DNA of 64,000 nucleotides, taken from NCBI GenBank assembly GCA_028274465.1, contig CM051457.1, positions 61,690,899 to 61,754,898 on the forward strand. Reading direction: 5' to 3'. Below are positions 1 through 8,897 of this stretch, piece after piece. The position numbers and the translations under genes are program-made. Origin of the DNA: Plantago ovata. Taxonomy: Eukaryota > Streptophyta > Magnoliopsida > Lamiales > Plantaginaceae. Numbering within the stretch: the first letter of the stretch is position 1; every line of letters begins with the position of its first letter. A model generated the notes under the pieces. It was not told the origin of the DNA. It saw only the letters and a list, made by a program, of their open reading frames with translations, and made no database searches.

Positions 1-118
1 ACTGTTTATTATTTCAAGTATGCTTGCATTAATCATCTGATTTATTCAACATCAGAAACCTCTAAAAGGGTAACAATTAATTTAGCCATGGATTGCTAAC
101 ATCAAAAAGGGAGAAATT
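1..118 (+). repeat. 3' end of an upstream tandem copy of element A
   Basis: These 118 bases match 7096-7213, the last part of element A's internal region up to and including its polypurine tract, with one difference by eye (position 112, A against G). They abut the LTR at 119 exactly as 7213 abuts the LTR at 7214. The simplest reading is an array LTR-internal-LTR-internal-LTR sharing LTRs, with the window opening at the end of the upstream unit. Confidence 0.85.
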
Positions 119-497
119 TGTTAGGAAACTTGCAATTTTGATGAGCAATTAACCATGCTAAATTAAGAACAGTCCAGTAACTAGTACTCTTAAGGTCCAT
201 AGGAATTTAGAATTTTAAGGACATTGTAAAAGAGGAACGTTTGCTGATGACTTAGATAGGTGTTAGATAAGTTATTTCTTTAGTGGATGACGTACTTTAA
301 TTTCTGTGAAGAAATTAATTTATTGACACAATTTGCGTATGATGTATTTTATTTTCTGAAAAGAAAATATCTTATTGATGCTTAGCTTTGATGTATCTTA
401 TTTTCTGAAAAGAAAATGACCTATTGAAGCATTTGCTGAAGATGTATTTTGTTTATTACAAACAAATTATTGAAGCAAATAAGAAACCGGTCAGAAT

Positions 498-558
498 CTT
501 GAAGACTTTTGAAGATCTGAAGACTTGAAGACTTGAAGACTTGAAGATTGCTGAAGAC
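498..558 (+). repeat. GAAGACTT-type short tandem repeat in the LTR U3
   Basis: About six imperfect 8-10 bp units of the type TTGAAGAC in a row, ending in a TTGCTGAAGAC unit. The same array with a few changes lies in the right LTR (about 7593-7653). It is upstream of the TATA box, so it could be a U3 enhancer-like tract, but there is no functional evidence. Confidence 0.7.
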
Positions 559-892
559 TAGTAAGGCACGTGTTGCTCAGAAAGTGAAATTTTCAGCAAC
601 AGCATTGCATAAGTGAAAATCTGAAAGACAGAGTAGGTTGTGCTTGCTGAAACTGAGAATGAACACCTTGCTGATGAACACATGTGACCTCTTGCTGAAT
701 GTACGAGATTTTGCGCTCCATTGTTACTGTTTGAATTCTATTCAAAAGTGCATTTAATGCAAAGCTTACACACGAAGGACATGAAGACTAGAAGACAAAC
801 AAAGGTTGCTGCTGAAAGTACAAAAGCAAGATAGTGACATGTTAAGGAACAAAAGCCTTAGGATTTGAAATTCAAACGGCTCCTTACTTGAA

Positions 893-902
893 CTATAAAT
901 AG
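893..902 (+). promoter_or_regulatory. TATA box of left LTR, element A
   Basis: CTATAAATAG lies about 775 bp into the LTR. It is conserved in the right LTR (7987-7996) and, on the other strand, in element B's LTR (about 61163-61175). It is the likely core promoter for the gag transcript. Confidence 0.7.
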
Positions 903-1802
903 AGGTCATCCGGCAAAGAGTTGAAGCGTGTCAACAACGTGATCAAACTCTCACTTGTGCGTAAAATTCACAAACCTTCAAACACTCTTACTGCCATTGA
1001 TTCGTTCCAAGACTTAAAGCTTGAAAAAGCTACTTGTAAAGAAGTAGAACAAACTCGGCTAAGAAATTAGTTAAGTGTTCTTTCTTTCGAACAAGAACAA
1101 GTCTTGACACCAGAAACAATCAAACTTGTTTACTGCAAAGTATTCCAAGTTGTGTTTCTTAGATTACTTGTTGTAACTGAATAAGTTATAATTAAGTTAT
1201 CTCACCCCAAAACTCTCTAACTTAAAATACACCCTTTCAGGCGTGATATTCAGGGGGAACTTAATCGAGCAAGCTTTTGCTGATTAAAAGTACAGGTTTG
1301 GTGGAGAACAAGGTTGAGTTCTCTAGTTTAGGTTGGAAACAAAGCAAGTGTGCTTTGGTTTCTGTTGAATCGCTTTAGATAGGAGATTGTAAGGAACCTC
1401 AATCATATCTTAGTGGATTCAGTCCTAGAAAGGACAAAGTGGATTAGTTGGGAGATTACGCCACTCTCAGATACCACTCTAAAAGTGTTTGTGTGATTTA
1501 CTTACTGCATTTAGCTTTCAGCAATTATATCTGTTTGTACACAGTCACTCACATCACTTACTGAAACCCTTTACTTGATGAAAAAGCACTTATCGTTTCA
1601 AAGACTTCCGCTCTCTGATTTTAAGTATCAGCAAACCAAGCTACTGTAAAGTAACTTACGCTTGCTGAGAAAGTTAAGTATCAGCAACCTTATTACTGAA
1701 AAGTAATAAGTACTTGCTAAGAAAGTTTTAAACGACAAAAGTTTGAAAAGACTATTCACCCCCCCCTCTAGTCTTTTCTTGTTGTTTAAAGGGACCAACA
1801 AG

Positions 1803-1814
1803 TGGTATCAGAGC
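1803..1814 (+). other. Primer binding site of element A (tRNA-iMet type)
   Basis: TGGTATCAGAGC begins two bases after the LTR end. This is the usual plant Copia minus-strand primer site complementary to the 3' end of initiator methionine tRNA. Confidence 0.9.
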
Positions 1815-1920
1815 AGCAGAGCAGGAGGTTCTTTAGCCTTCTGCACTGAACCTAGATCCCCTTAAGTGCTTTCCGTAAATCTCTTTCACTTGATCAGTTT
1901 GGTAGTGCTTTGCTGACAGG

Positions 1921-3027
1921 ATGTCTTTAGGAGATGCTCCCTTGCTGAAGCTGGAAAATTACGAGAAATGGCGAAACAACATGATGTTACATCTTGAGGC
2001 CATTAGTGATGAGATGGTCACCGTCATTAATGATGGACCTATCAAGATCACCAAGGTTGAAAGGAGTTTCCCTCATAGAACCACTGAAGCTGGAAAGGAA
2101 ACCATCCAAGGCGAACCATCAGATACGGTTGTGCCAAAACCAAGACAGGAATGGACTTCTGACGAAGCTAAGAGATTCCGTCTTGATGGCCAGGCAAGAA
2201 ATATCATCATCAGATCAACTCCGGATACCATACAGTGCAAACTGTGGGGTGCTAAGACTGCTAAGGAGGCTTGGAAAATGGTTCAAGATCTTTGTGCTGG
2301 ATCTGACAAGACCAAGGAAAACAAACTTGAAGTACTTAAGCTGAAGTTTCAAAACTTTAAGCAAGGTGCTAACGAGTCACTAGAAGACTTGGACTTCAGA
2401 TTCACAACTCTTGTTAGTGAAATGGCAGCGCTGGGTGTTGGAAATCTTTATTCAGATTCTGAGAAAGTGAAAACTATCATCAGAAGTTTGAATCAAGAAT
2501 GGATCCATACTCAGAATTTCTATTATAATCAAGGAATGCCTGACATTACACCAACTGAGTTGTTCTCTCATCTTGCTACTGTCAATTATGAGACAAAGCA
2601 AAGAGAAAATGTGTTTGCTGAAAAATCGCAAAACATTGCTCTTGCTGCAAAGCCGTCATCTTCTGAAAAGAAGAATGATAAAGAGCCTGCTGATGAAAAT
2701 GCTTTAGTTGTTAAAAACATGAAGAAATTCATCAGTAAGGAACTTGAAAGGCGAAAAGCAAAAGAGAAGCTGAAAAAGCATCTTGGTAATAACTACCATA
2801 AGTACAAGAATGATACTAGCTCGCTGAACAAGCAAGCTCAGCAAGCTACATCATCAGAAGAACCAGCAGTTGGAAATGATCTATGTTTTTACTGCAAAAA
2901 GCCTGGACACTTCAAAGCTAATTGCCCTTTGCTGAAAGGCAAATCTGCTGAAAAGAAAGAAGACACTGGCTTCTCAGTCAGTCCCCAATGTCCAAGACTC
3001 CTCAGTCAATTCCCAGACAAATGCTGA
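1921..3027 (+). CDS. gag: Copia-type Gag of element A
   Basis: A 368-residue capsid/nucleocapsid protein. The N-terminal half has the LTR-copia gag polyprotein pattern (a start of the type LENYEKWRNNM, then AKEAWKMVQDLC and ESLEDLDFRFTTLVSEMAALG). A lysine-rich linker follows, then a CCHC zinc knuckle at about residues 322-335 (CFYCKKPGHFKANC), expected to bind RNA. The start ATG is about 105 bp after the primer site and is the first long frame. The frame ends at a TGA at 3025-3027 after a tail that looks out of frame. The +1 frame is open from 2936 and continues into the next ORF, so the two frames overlap by about 92 nt. Either a one-base indel or a +1 frameshift would join them. Otherwise the gag looks intact. 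Confidence 0.9.
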   Translation: MSLGDAPLLKLENYEKWRNNMMLHLEAISDEMVTVINDGPIKITKVERSFPHRTTEAGKETIQGEPSDTVVPKPRQEWTSDEAKRFRLDGQARNIIIRSTPDTIQCKLWGAKTAKEAWKMVQDLCAGSDKTKENKLEVLKLKFQNFKQGANESLEDLDFRFTTLVSEMAALGVGNLYSDSEKVKTIIRSLNQEWIHTQNFYYNQGMPDITPTELFSHLATVNYETKQRENVFAEKSQNIALAAKPSSSEKKNDKEPADENALVVKNMKKFISKELERRKAKEKLKKHLGNNYHKYKNDTSSLNKQAQQATSSEEPAVGNDLCFYCKKPGHFKANCPLLKGKSAEKKEDTGFSVSPQCPRLLSQFPDKC

Positions 3028-3034
3028 AACGCAT

Positions 3035-5959
3035 TTGCCAGTAGATGTTGCTGAAATAATGACTGAAACATACATCAGCAATGTTGAAGTGTTTGCGGAA
3101 GCCTTCAACAATCAACTTAACGTTGATAACTCTACTGAGAATAGACCACAAGGCAGTGGAAATGAAATTCCTGCCCAAGTCCCAGATATCTACTTTGTAG
3201 ATAATCTAGATGATCAAACCATGGAACCAGTAAGCAACATTGTTGCTGATCTGCAAAGAGCGGCACTTGCTGATGCTGCTGAACAGATGGTTGCTGAACA
3301 AGCAACTCATCAAGTTGCTGAAACCCAGCTTACTGATGGACCAGTTGCTGAGATAGCAATGGTTCCTGTTCCTGAAGTTGCTGAAACTCAAGAAGCATTA
3401 TTCAAAGACGCATCTCTTGATGCTGAGAATACTGGCCCCAGTTCACCCAAGACTTCAATTGACAAAGTCCAGCTTGTACTGGAAGATTTAAGCAAACAAA
3501 TGGAGTTGGAGATTGAAGAATCATCCAACAAGTCAATTGATCTCTTCATGACAAGCAGTGAGCTTAAAGGTCCAGATGCTTCTGCTCAACTTGTCAATTC
3601 AGAGACAAGGGAGATTGCTGAAACCGCACAGCTTTCTCAGTTAGAGCAAACTCAAAAGTCTGCTGAAGAAACAGTCCAAGAAGCTGAAGAAACTGTTAAT
3701 GCTGAAAGGACTGAGCCACAACCTGTCCTTCCTCAGCAGGTAGTTAATTCAACCATCAGTAAAACTTCAAATTCTGAAAATTGTTCTTTTGCTAAAATTA
3801 TTCTTTCTCTACAGACTTCTCAAGATACAAGTCAGATGGTTGCTGAAGCCTCTGAACCAGAACCAACACTCCTTGCTCAGCAGGTAGTTAATAATTTTGG
3901 TATAAAAACTAAGTTTGACAGCTTACTACTTGTGTCTAATTTTAATTTATTTCAGGATGAACAAATGGAGGATGCTACTCCAGCTCCTCATGGAATGGAA
4001 ATTGTACTACATGAGCTTGCTGACTCTCAGCAGGTAAATCATGTTTCAGATTTAAACTCTAAAACAATTCTCCAAACCAATCCTGATCTAAATAAAATTC
4101 TTTTTCAGGCTCAAAAGGAGACCACTGAAGTGGTACTCATCACTGAAGATCAGCAAGTAAGTTCTGAAGAACTTTACTTGAGCTTCAAAAGGACAACTTT
4201 GTCAAGAGTTGCTAAGTCCGTCAGCAACTGGCAAAGATATAGGAGAATGGACTTCTCAGATCTTCACCTTCATCTCTCAAATGAGAAAAAGAGATCTTCA
4301 CTGCTGAAGCTCGAAACATTTGTCCACTCCATCCTTCCTGAAGAAATGACATATTCTCAGCAAATGATTTCAAATCTGATTGCTCAAATCAGAGAGAATA
4401 TGAAGGCCAAATTTAAGAGTGTCTCTCCAGCTGAACAAGCTGTGATGCTCAAAGGCTCTTTTGTTCCTGTGGTGGCTGATCCCCACAAACTAACTGAGGA
4501 AGAGGAAGTGACAAGTGTTGCTTTGTATAAGCACGTTGAGCTAGTCATTTTGACAGATGATGAAGAAGAAGAAGAAAATGAGAACATTCCCACTGATCCA
4601 AGTGATGATGAAGGGAAAGATTCTAAGGACAAAAAGGATGACGATGATGACAATCAAGGTCCAAGTCCTGGTGCTGGTGGATTAAAGTTAACAGTTGCTG
4701 AAACTAATCCCTCTGACAATCAGCAAGCTGAACAACAACAATCTCAGCAAGAATCTCAACCTCCTCCTGCTGATGCTGAAAATCAAGCACCTGTACAAGG
4801 TGCTGATACTGAAGAAGAATACGCCAGAAAAAGGGCTGCCTTGAAACATGGCAAGAGTCCAGTTTCTGATGCCAAGGTTACTGAAGAAAACCTTGACGAT
4901 AAGGATGAAGAAGATGAAGATTACCAACGAGCTCTACAAAATAGTCTCGTGATCCATGCAAGGCATACGCAGGATCTAGACATTGGTGAATCTTCAAGAC
5001 CAAAATCGAAGGAAGTTCCATCCCTTCCACTTACTACTGGCGCAACTCCAGTTATTGAGTCTCAAACGTTGCCTTCTACTCAATTAAAACTAACTACTGG
5101 CGAAACTCCAGTAATTGAGCCCCAAACTCAATTGAAACAACTATCTACTGGTGAAACTCCAGTCGTTGAGTCTGAAGTGTTGCCATCAGCAACCACTCAA
5201 CAAAAAGGAAGTGAAGCTACTGACAAAGGCTCCAAAGTCGCTCAACTTGATGAATCAGAGGATGATGACGACTTGTCAGAAAATGATGATGATCAATCTA
5301 AGCGAGACCCAAAAGTCGTTCAGATTCCTCCTCCTGATTACATCAATGATTTAGACGATGGGCTGAGAGCCGAATTGCTGACGCGTGATGATCAGTTTGC
5401 TTCTGAGATTAAGGTTCATTCCTTAACACCTCATTTAGTGCCGCTCCCAAGAGTTGAGGAGTTTACTCCCAGAATTCTAGCACTAAAGCAAGTCCATGAT
5501 GCCTGCAAAGCTGAAGATGAGGCGTTGCTTGCTGAGAGCCCACTTGACCTTGGAAAAATACTGGCTACAGTGCTGAGACGCACTACAACTTTGACAATAG
5601 CTCAAAGAGACATCAGTCTTTTTCATAAGAGCTATGAAGCAGATGTAAGTCAGGCGCTCAAGCTTGCAAAGAATGCTCTTGTAAAAGCTCAGAATATTAT
5701 GGATGAGAAGGCCGCAACAGAGAAAATACATGAAGAGAACATGATGAATATTCAAAAAGAGTTAGCAACAATGAACTCTGACCAACAAGAAATCATCATG
5801 AAGTATAACAGCCTCAACACTCTTGCTGAAAATTGCAATGAGTTTTATTCTCTACACATCACTCCGATGTTGCAATCCATGTCTAAGGGGGAAAGAAGAA
5901 CACTACAAAGAGTAATCAAACCCCTCCTACTCCTGCTGCTAATGTGCCACTTCCACTAG
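3035..5959 (+). CDS. Unknown long protein of element A, N-terminal and central part (ORF2a)
   Basis: A 974-residue frame (open from 2936) of unknown function, with no protease, integrase or RT motif. From the N-terminus it shows: a region rich in VAE/QVAET repeats; three AT-rich intron-like in-frame segments (about residues 236-358); an Asp/Glu-rich acidic block (near 4557-4660); short LTTGETPV-type repeats; a second acidic block; and an alpha-helical, coiled-coil-like segment (ALKLAKNALVKAQNIMDEK onward). The last roughly 25 residues are out of frame: at the G-run near 5887 the frame moves on to the next ORF. The corresponding part of element B (63255-63928, reverse strand) encodes the same protein order, so this is a real coding region of the family rather than chance. 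It takes the position normally held by pol. Confidence 0.75.
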   Translation: MPVDVAEIMTETYISNVEVFAEAFNNQLNVDNSTENRPQGSGNEIPAQVPDIYFVDNLDDQTMEPVSNIVADLQRAALADAAEQMVAEQATHQVAETQLTDGPVAEIAMVPVPEVAETQEALFKDASLDAENTGPSSPKTSIDKVQLVLEDLSKQMELEIEESSNKSIDLFMTSSELKGPDASAQLVNSETREIAETAQLSQLEQTQKSAEETVQEAEETVNAERTEPQPVLPQQVVNSTISKTSNSENCSFAKIILSLQTSQDTSQMVAEASEPEPTLLAQQVVNNFGIKTKFDSLLLVSNFNLFQDEQMEDATPAPHGMEIVLHELADSQQVNHVSDLNSKTILQTNPDLNKILFQAQKETTEVVLITEDQQVSSEELYLSFKRTTLSRVAKSVSNWQRYRRMDFSDLHLHLSNEKKRSSLLKLETFVHSILPEEMTYSQQMISNLIAQIRENMKAKFKSVSPAEQAVMLKGSFVPVVADPHKLTEEEEVTSVALYKHVELVILTDDEEEEENENIPTDPSDDEGKDSKDKKDDDDDNQGPSPGAGGLKLTVAETNPSDNQQAEQQQSQQESQPPPADAENQAPVQGADTEEEYARKRAALKHGKSPVSDAKVTEENLDDKDEEDEDYQRALQNSLVIHARHTQDLDIGESSRPKSKEVPSLPLTTGATPVIESQTLPSTQLKLTTGETPVIEPQTQLKQLSTGETPVVESEVLPSATTQQKGSEATDKGSKVAQLDESEDDDDLSENDDDQSKRDPKVVQIPPPDYINDLDDGLRAELLTRDDQFASEIKVHSLTPHLVPLPRVEEFTPRILALKQVHDACKAEDEALLAESPLDLGKILATVLRRTTTLTIAQRDISLFHKSYEADVSQALKLAKNALVKAQNIMDEKAATEKIHEENMMNIQKELATMNSDQQEIIMKYNSLNTLAENCNEFYSLHITPMLQSMSKGERRTLQRVIKPLLLLLLMCHFH
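3740..3814 (+). other. Intron-like in-frame segment 1 in ORF2a
   Basis: 75 bp, GT at 3740, AG at 3814. It is preceded by CTCAGCAG and ends in a pyrimidine-rich TTCTTTCTCTACAG. It is AT-rich compared with its flanks, phase 0, a multiple of three and stop-free, so the protein reads through if it is not spliced. This is the size of a minimal plant intron, or an exitron. Confidence 0.5.
3884..3955 (+). other. Intron-like in-frame segment 2 in ORF2a
   Basis: 72 bp, starting GTAGTTAAT after GCTCAGCAG and ending TTTATTTCAG. AT-rich, phase 0, a multiple of three and stop-free. The 5' edge repeats that of segment 1 almost exactly (CAGCAGGTAGTTAAT). Confidence 0.5.
4034..4108 (+). other. Intron-like in-frame segment 3 in ORF2a
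   Basis: 75 bp, starting GTAAATCATG after CTCTCAGCAG and ending TTCTTTTTCAG. AT-rich, phase 0, a multiple of three and stop-free. The donor side matches a plant 5' splice site well (CAG/GTAAAT). Confidence 0.5.
5029..5205 (+). repeat. Short protein-level tandem repeats (LTTGETPV type)
   Basis: Three successive coding units read LTTGATPVIES, LTTGETPVIEP and LSTGETPVVES, separated by 8-11 residues rich in Gln, Leu and Thr. The same unit occurs once in the element B protein (about 63900) and once in the fragment at 8898-9110, so unit number varies between copies. Confidence 0.75.
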
Positions 5960-6753
5960 AACCTCTTGCTGAAAGAGAGCAAAGTTCTAAAAGACAAGCA
6001 GAAACTGAGTCAAATTCAGCAAGTACCAAAAAGAGAAAAACCGCTGCTGAAACTCAAGATTTCTGTCACAATGAAAGTCATCAAAATCTGAATGAAGATG
6101 ATGAAGAAGATGATGACAATCAAACAATAGCTCAAGCCATAAGAGCTAGACCCTTAACAGCCATAACTCCGTCTGGCCACTCAAGGCATTTTTCGTCTGA
6201 CTCTTCAGCAAGAGATCAAGACAATGCTAAAACAAGAAGAAGAAGGCAAAGACAGAAAGAGAAAAGGCTGGCCAGCATTGCTATTGGCTCCGGCATTGAA
6301 TATACAAAGACCAGCAATGATGAAACCACTCAGAATGTGATCAGAAACATTCATGGTTGCTGGATCCTAAAGCTGGAAGACTTGCTGGTGAATGAGTTCT
6401 TTCCTACAGCCATTTTGAATCAGATGTTCAAATGGATTGAACTCAAGGTCCAAAGAAAGCAAAGGGAAGAATCCCTCCCAAGAAATATTGCTGGGAAATG
6501 GTTGAATCTAGAGGTCTATGTAAGAAGAGTTGCCATTGGTAAGACATACAAGCAAGAACCAAATCTGATCAAACCACCTGGCATTGCTTACTACACTGAC
6601 CCGGTAACAAAGAAACCTAAGAAGAAACTTGGATTGATTCCTTATGATTACTTCTATCTTACTGCTCAGGATCAAGAAGAAGATCTTCTCTGGTTAAGAA
6701 AGATTCATCCGAGAAACATTTCAGATACACAGCTTCTCCATGCCAGCAATTAG
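5944..6753 (+). CDS. Unknown protein of element A, basic C-terminal part (ORF2b)
   Basis: 269 residues; the frame is open from 5887. It continues ORF2a after a one-base frame change at the G-run near 5887. Two basic clusters (STKKRKTAAE and KTRRRRQRQKEKR) look like nuclear localisation signals. Between them is an acidic DDEEDDDNQ run. The C-terminal domain starts at about IGSGIEYTKTSNDE. In a 64-residue block after that, about 50 residues are identical by eye to element B's protein (62424-63254, reverse strand), including HGCWI.KLEDLL and WIELKV. I recognise no known domain. The frame ends at a TAG where element B has a TGG tryptophan codon, so this stop is probably a recent nonsense mutation. 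Confidence 0.7.
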   Translation: MPLPLEPLAEREQSSKRQAETESNSASTKKRKTAAETQDFCHNESHQNLNEDDEEDDDNQTIAQAIRARPLTAITPSGHSRHFSSDSSARDQDNAKTRRRRQRQKEKRLASIAIGSGIEYTKTSNDETTQNVIRNIHGCWILKLEDLLVNEFFPTAILNQMFKWIELKVQRKQREESLPRNIAGKWLNLEVYVRRVAIGKTYKQEPNLIKPPGIAYYTDPVTKKPKKKLGLIPYDYFYLTAQDQEEDLLWLRKIHPRNISDTQLLHASN

Positions 6754-6780
6754 GGCATGCATTTGTGGGTAATTAACTAA

Positions 6781-6951
6781 ATGGAAATGAATGCTGAAAA
6801 GCATCATCATACTGCCTGCAAAAATGCAAGAATTCTTCAACTACAAGTCCGTAGGCTTCTGGAAAACTACGAGAAGGATTGTGTTGAATTCAGTGCTCTT
6901 GCTGAGAAGAGTGTAAGAGAGATTTTGAGAAAATCCTCTGAAAGAGTTTAA
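6781..6951 (+). pseudogene. C-terminal tail of the unknown protein, cut off by stop codons
   Basis: In the same frame as ORF2b, beyond the TAG at 6751 and a TAA at 6778, lie 56 further codons (about MEMNAEKHHHTACKNARI to SVREILRKSSERV). Element B keeps an equivalent tail (62034-62228, reverse strand: NGEKHHYNACKNARI, LLENYEKDCVEF). It is likely helical and charged. The conservation shows that the ancestral protein extended to here. Confidence 0.65.
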
Positions 6952-7213
6952 GTCACTGCAATAGTTTCTTGTTAAAGTTTTTGTTTGCTGATTCTTTGTT
7001 ATCTATGCTTTCTTGTAAACTTCTGAATGATAACTTTCAGCAATGAATTCTTTTTTACTCTTATTGGTTTTTGATTATGCAACTTACTTATGCTTACTGT
7101 TTATTATTTCAAGTATGCTTGCATTAATCATCTGATTTATTCAACATCAGAAACCTCTAAAAGGGTAACAATTAATTTAGCCATGGATTGCTAACATCAA
7201 AAAGGGGGAAATT
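6952..7213 (+). other. 3' untranslated region and polypurine tract of element A
   Basis: Non-coding. The last 118 bases are duplicated at 1-118. The polypurine tract AAAAAGGGGGAAAT (7199-7212) lies directly before the right LTR and would prime plus-strand synthesis. Confidence 0.8.
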
Positions 7214-8897
7214 TGTTAGGAAACTTGTAATTTTGATGAGCAATTAACCATGCTAAATTAAGAACAGTCCAGTAACTAGTACTCTTAAGGTCCATAGGAA
7301 TTTAGAATTTTAAGGACATTGTAAAAGAGGAACGTTTGCTGATGACTTAGATAGGTGTTAGATAAGTTATTTCTTTAGTGGATGACGTACTTTAATTTCT
7401 GTGAAGAAATTAATTTATTGACACAATTTGCGTATGATGTATTTTATTTTCTGAAAAGAAAATATCTTATTGATGCTTAGCTTTGATGTATCTTATTTTC
7501 TGAAAAGAAAATGACCTATTGAAGCATTTGCTGAAGATGTATTTTGTTTATTACAAACAAATTATTGAAGCAAATAAGAAATCGGTCAGAATCTTGAAAA
7601 CTTTTGAAGATCTGAAGACTTGAAGACTTGAAGACTTGAAAATTGTTGAAGACTGGTAAGGCACGTGTTGCTCAGAAAGTGAAATTTTCAGCAACAGCAT
7701 TGCATAAGTGAAAATCTGAAAGACAGAGTAGGTTGTGCTTGCTGAAACTGAGAATGAACACTTGCTGATGAACACATGTGACCTCTTGCTGAATGTACGA
7801 GATTTTGCGCTCCATTGTTACTGTTTGAATTCTATTCAAAAGTGCATTTAATGCAAAGCTTACACACGAAGGACATGAAGACTAGAAGACAAACAAAGGT
7901 TGCTGCTGAAAGTACAAAAGCAAGATAGTGACATGTTAAGGAACAAAAGCCTTAGGATTTGAAATTCAAACGGCTCCTTACTTGAACTATAAATAGAGGT
8001 CATCCGGCAAAGAGTTGAAGCGTGTCAACAACGTGATCAAACTCTCACTTGTGCTTAAAATTCACAAACCTTCAACCACTCTTACTGCCATTGATCCGTT
8101 CCAAGACTTAAAGCTTGAAAAAGCTACTTGTGAAGAAGTAGAACAAACTCGGCTAAGAAATTAGTTAAGTGTTCTTTCTTTCGAACAAGAACAAGTCTTG
8201 ACACCAGAAACAATCAAACTTGTTTACTGCAAAGTATTCCAAGTTGTGTTTCTTAGATTACTTGTTGTAACTGAATAAGTTATAATTAAGTTATCTCACC
8301 CCAAAACTCTCTAACTGAAAATACACCCTTTCAGGTGTGATATTCAGGGGGAACTTAATCGAGCAAGCTTTTGCTGATTAAAAGTACCAGGTTTGGTGGA
8401 GAACAAGGTTGAGTTCTCTAGTTTAGGTTGGAAACAAAGCAAGTGTGCTTTGGTTTCTGTTGAATCGCTTTAGATAGGAGATTGTAAGGAACCTCAATCA
8501 TATCTTAGTGGATTCAGTCCTAGAAAGGACAAAGTGGAATAGTTGGGAGAGTACGCCACTCTCAGATACCACTCTAAAAGTGTTTGTGTGATTTACTTAC
8601 TGCATTTAGCTTTCAGCAAATTATATCTGTTTGTACACAGTCACTCACATCACTTGCTGAAACCCTTTACTTGCTGAAAAAACACTTATCGTTTCAAAGA
8701 CTTCCGCACTCTGATTTTAAGTATCAGCAAACCAAGCTACTGTAAAGTAACTTACGCTTGCTGAGAAAGTTAAGTATCAGCAACCTCATTACTGAAAAGT
8801 AATAAGTACTTGCTGAGAAAGTTTTAAACGACAAAAGTTTGAAAAGACTATTCACCCCCCCCCTCTAGTCTTTTCTTGTTGTTTAAAGGGACCAACA
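7214..8897 (+). repeat. Right LTR of element A
   Basis: 1684 bp, TG...CA, colinear with 119-1800. The TATA box is at 7987-7996. It holds about 15 copies by eye of TTGCTGA or TCAGCAA. At several places where the left LTR has a changed motif (TTACTGA, TTGATGA, TTGCTAA) this LTR has the exact heptamer. Confidence 0.92.

Larger units (their letters stand above)
119..1800 (+). repeat. Left LTR of element A
   Basis: A TG...CA-bounded LTR of 1682 bp. A TATA box (CTATAAATAG, 893-902) marks the U3/R promoter. A C-run followed by CTCTAG lies near the 3' end, as in many plant LTRs. The heptamer TTGCTGA or its complement occurs repeatedly. It serves both as the 3' LTR of the upstream tandem unit and the 5' LTR of element A. 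Confidence 0.9.
119..8897 (+). mobile_element. Element A: pol-less Copia-type LTR retrotransposon
   Basis: Two long direct repeats (119-1800, 7214-8897) begin TGTTAGGAAAC and end GGGACCAACA. They enclose a tRNA-iMet-type primer site, a gag gene with a CCHC knuckle, a long unknown reading frame and a polypurine tract. I find no protease, integrase, reverse transcriptase or RNase H motif in any frame of the 5.4 kb interior, so it must be mobilised in trans if it moves at all. The LTRs differ at roughly two dozen positions by eye, so the insertion is moderately old. Target duplications cannot be checked because the left flank is a tandem copy. Confidence 0.9.

Noticed and set aside
4157..4162. 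A fourth splice donor (GTAAGT) after GATCAGCAA
   Set aside because: A perfect donor word, but no pyrimidine-rich acceptor at a matching distance and no AT-rich change, so I did not call an intron.
7551..7775. 74-codon ORF on - in the right LTR of element A
   Set aside because: Lies in the LTR microsatellite and motif region. The left LTR does not keep an equally long frame, and there is no recognisable product.
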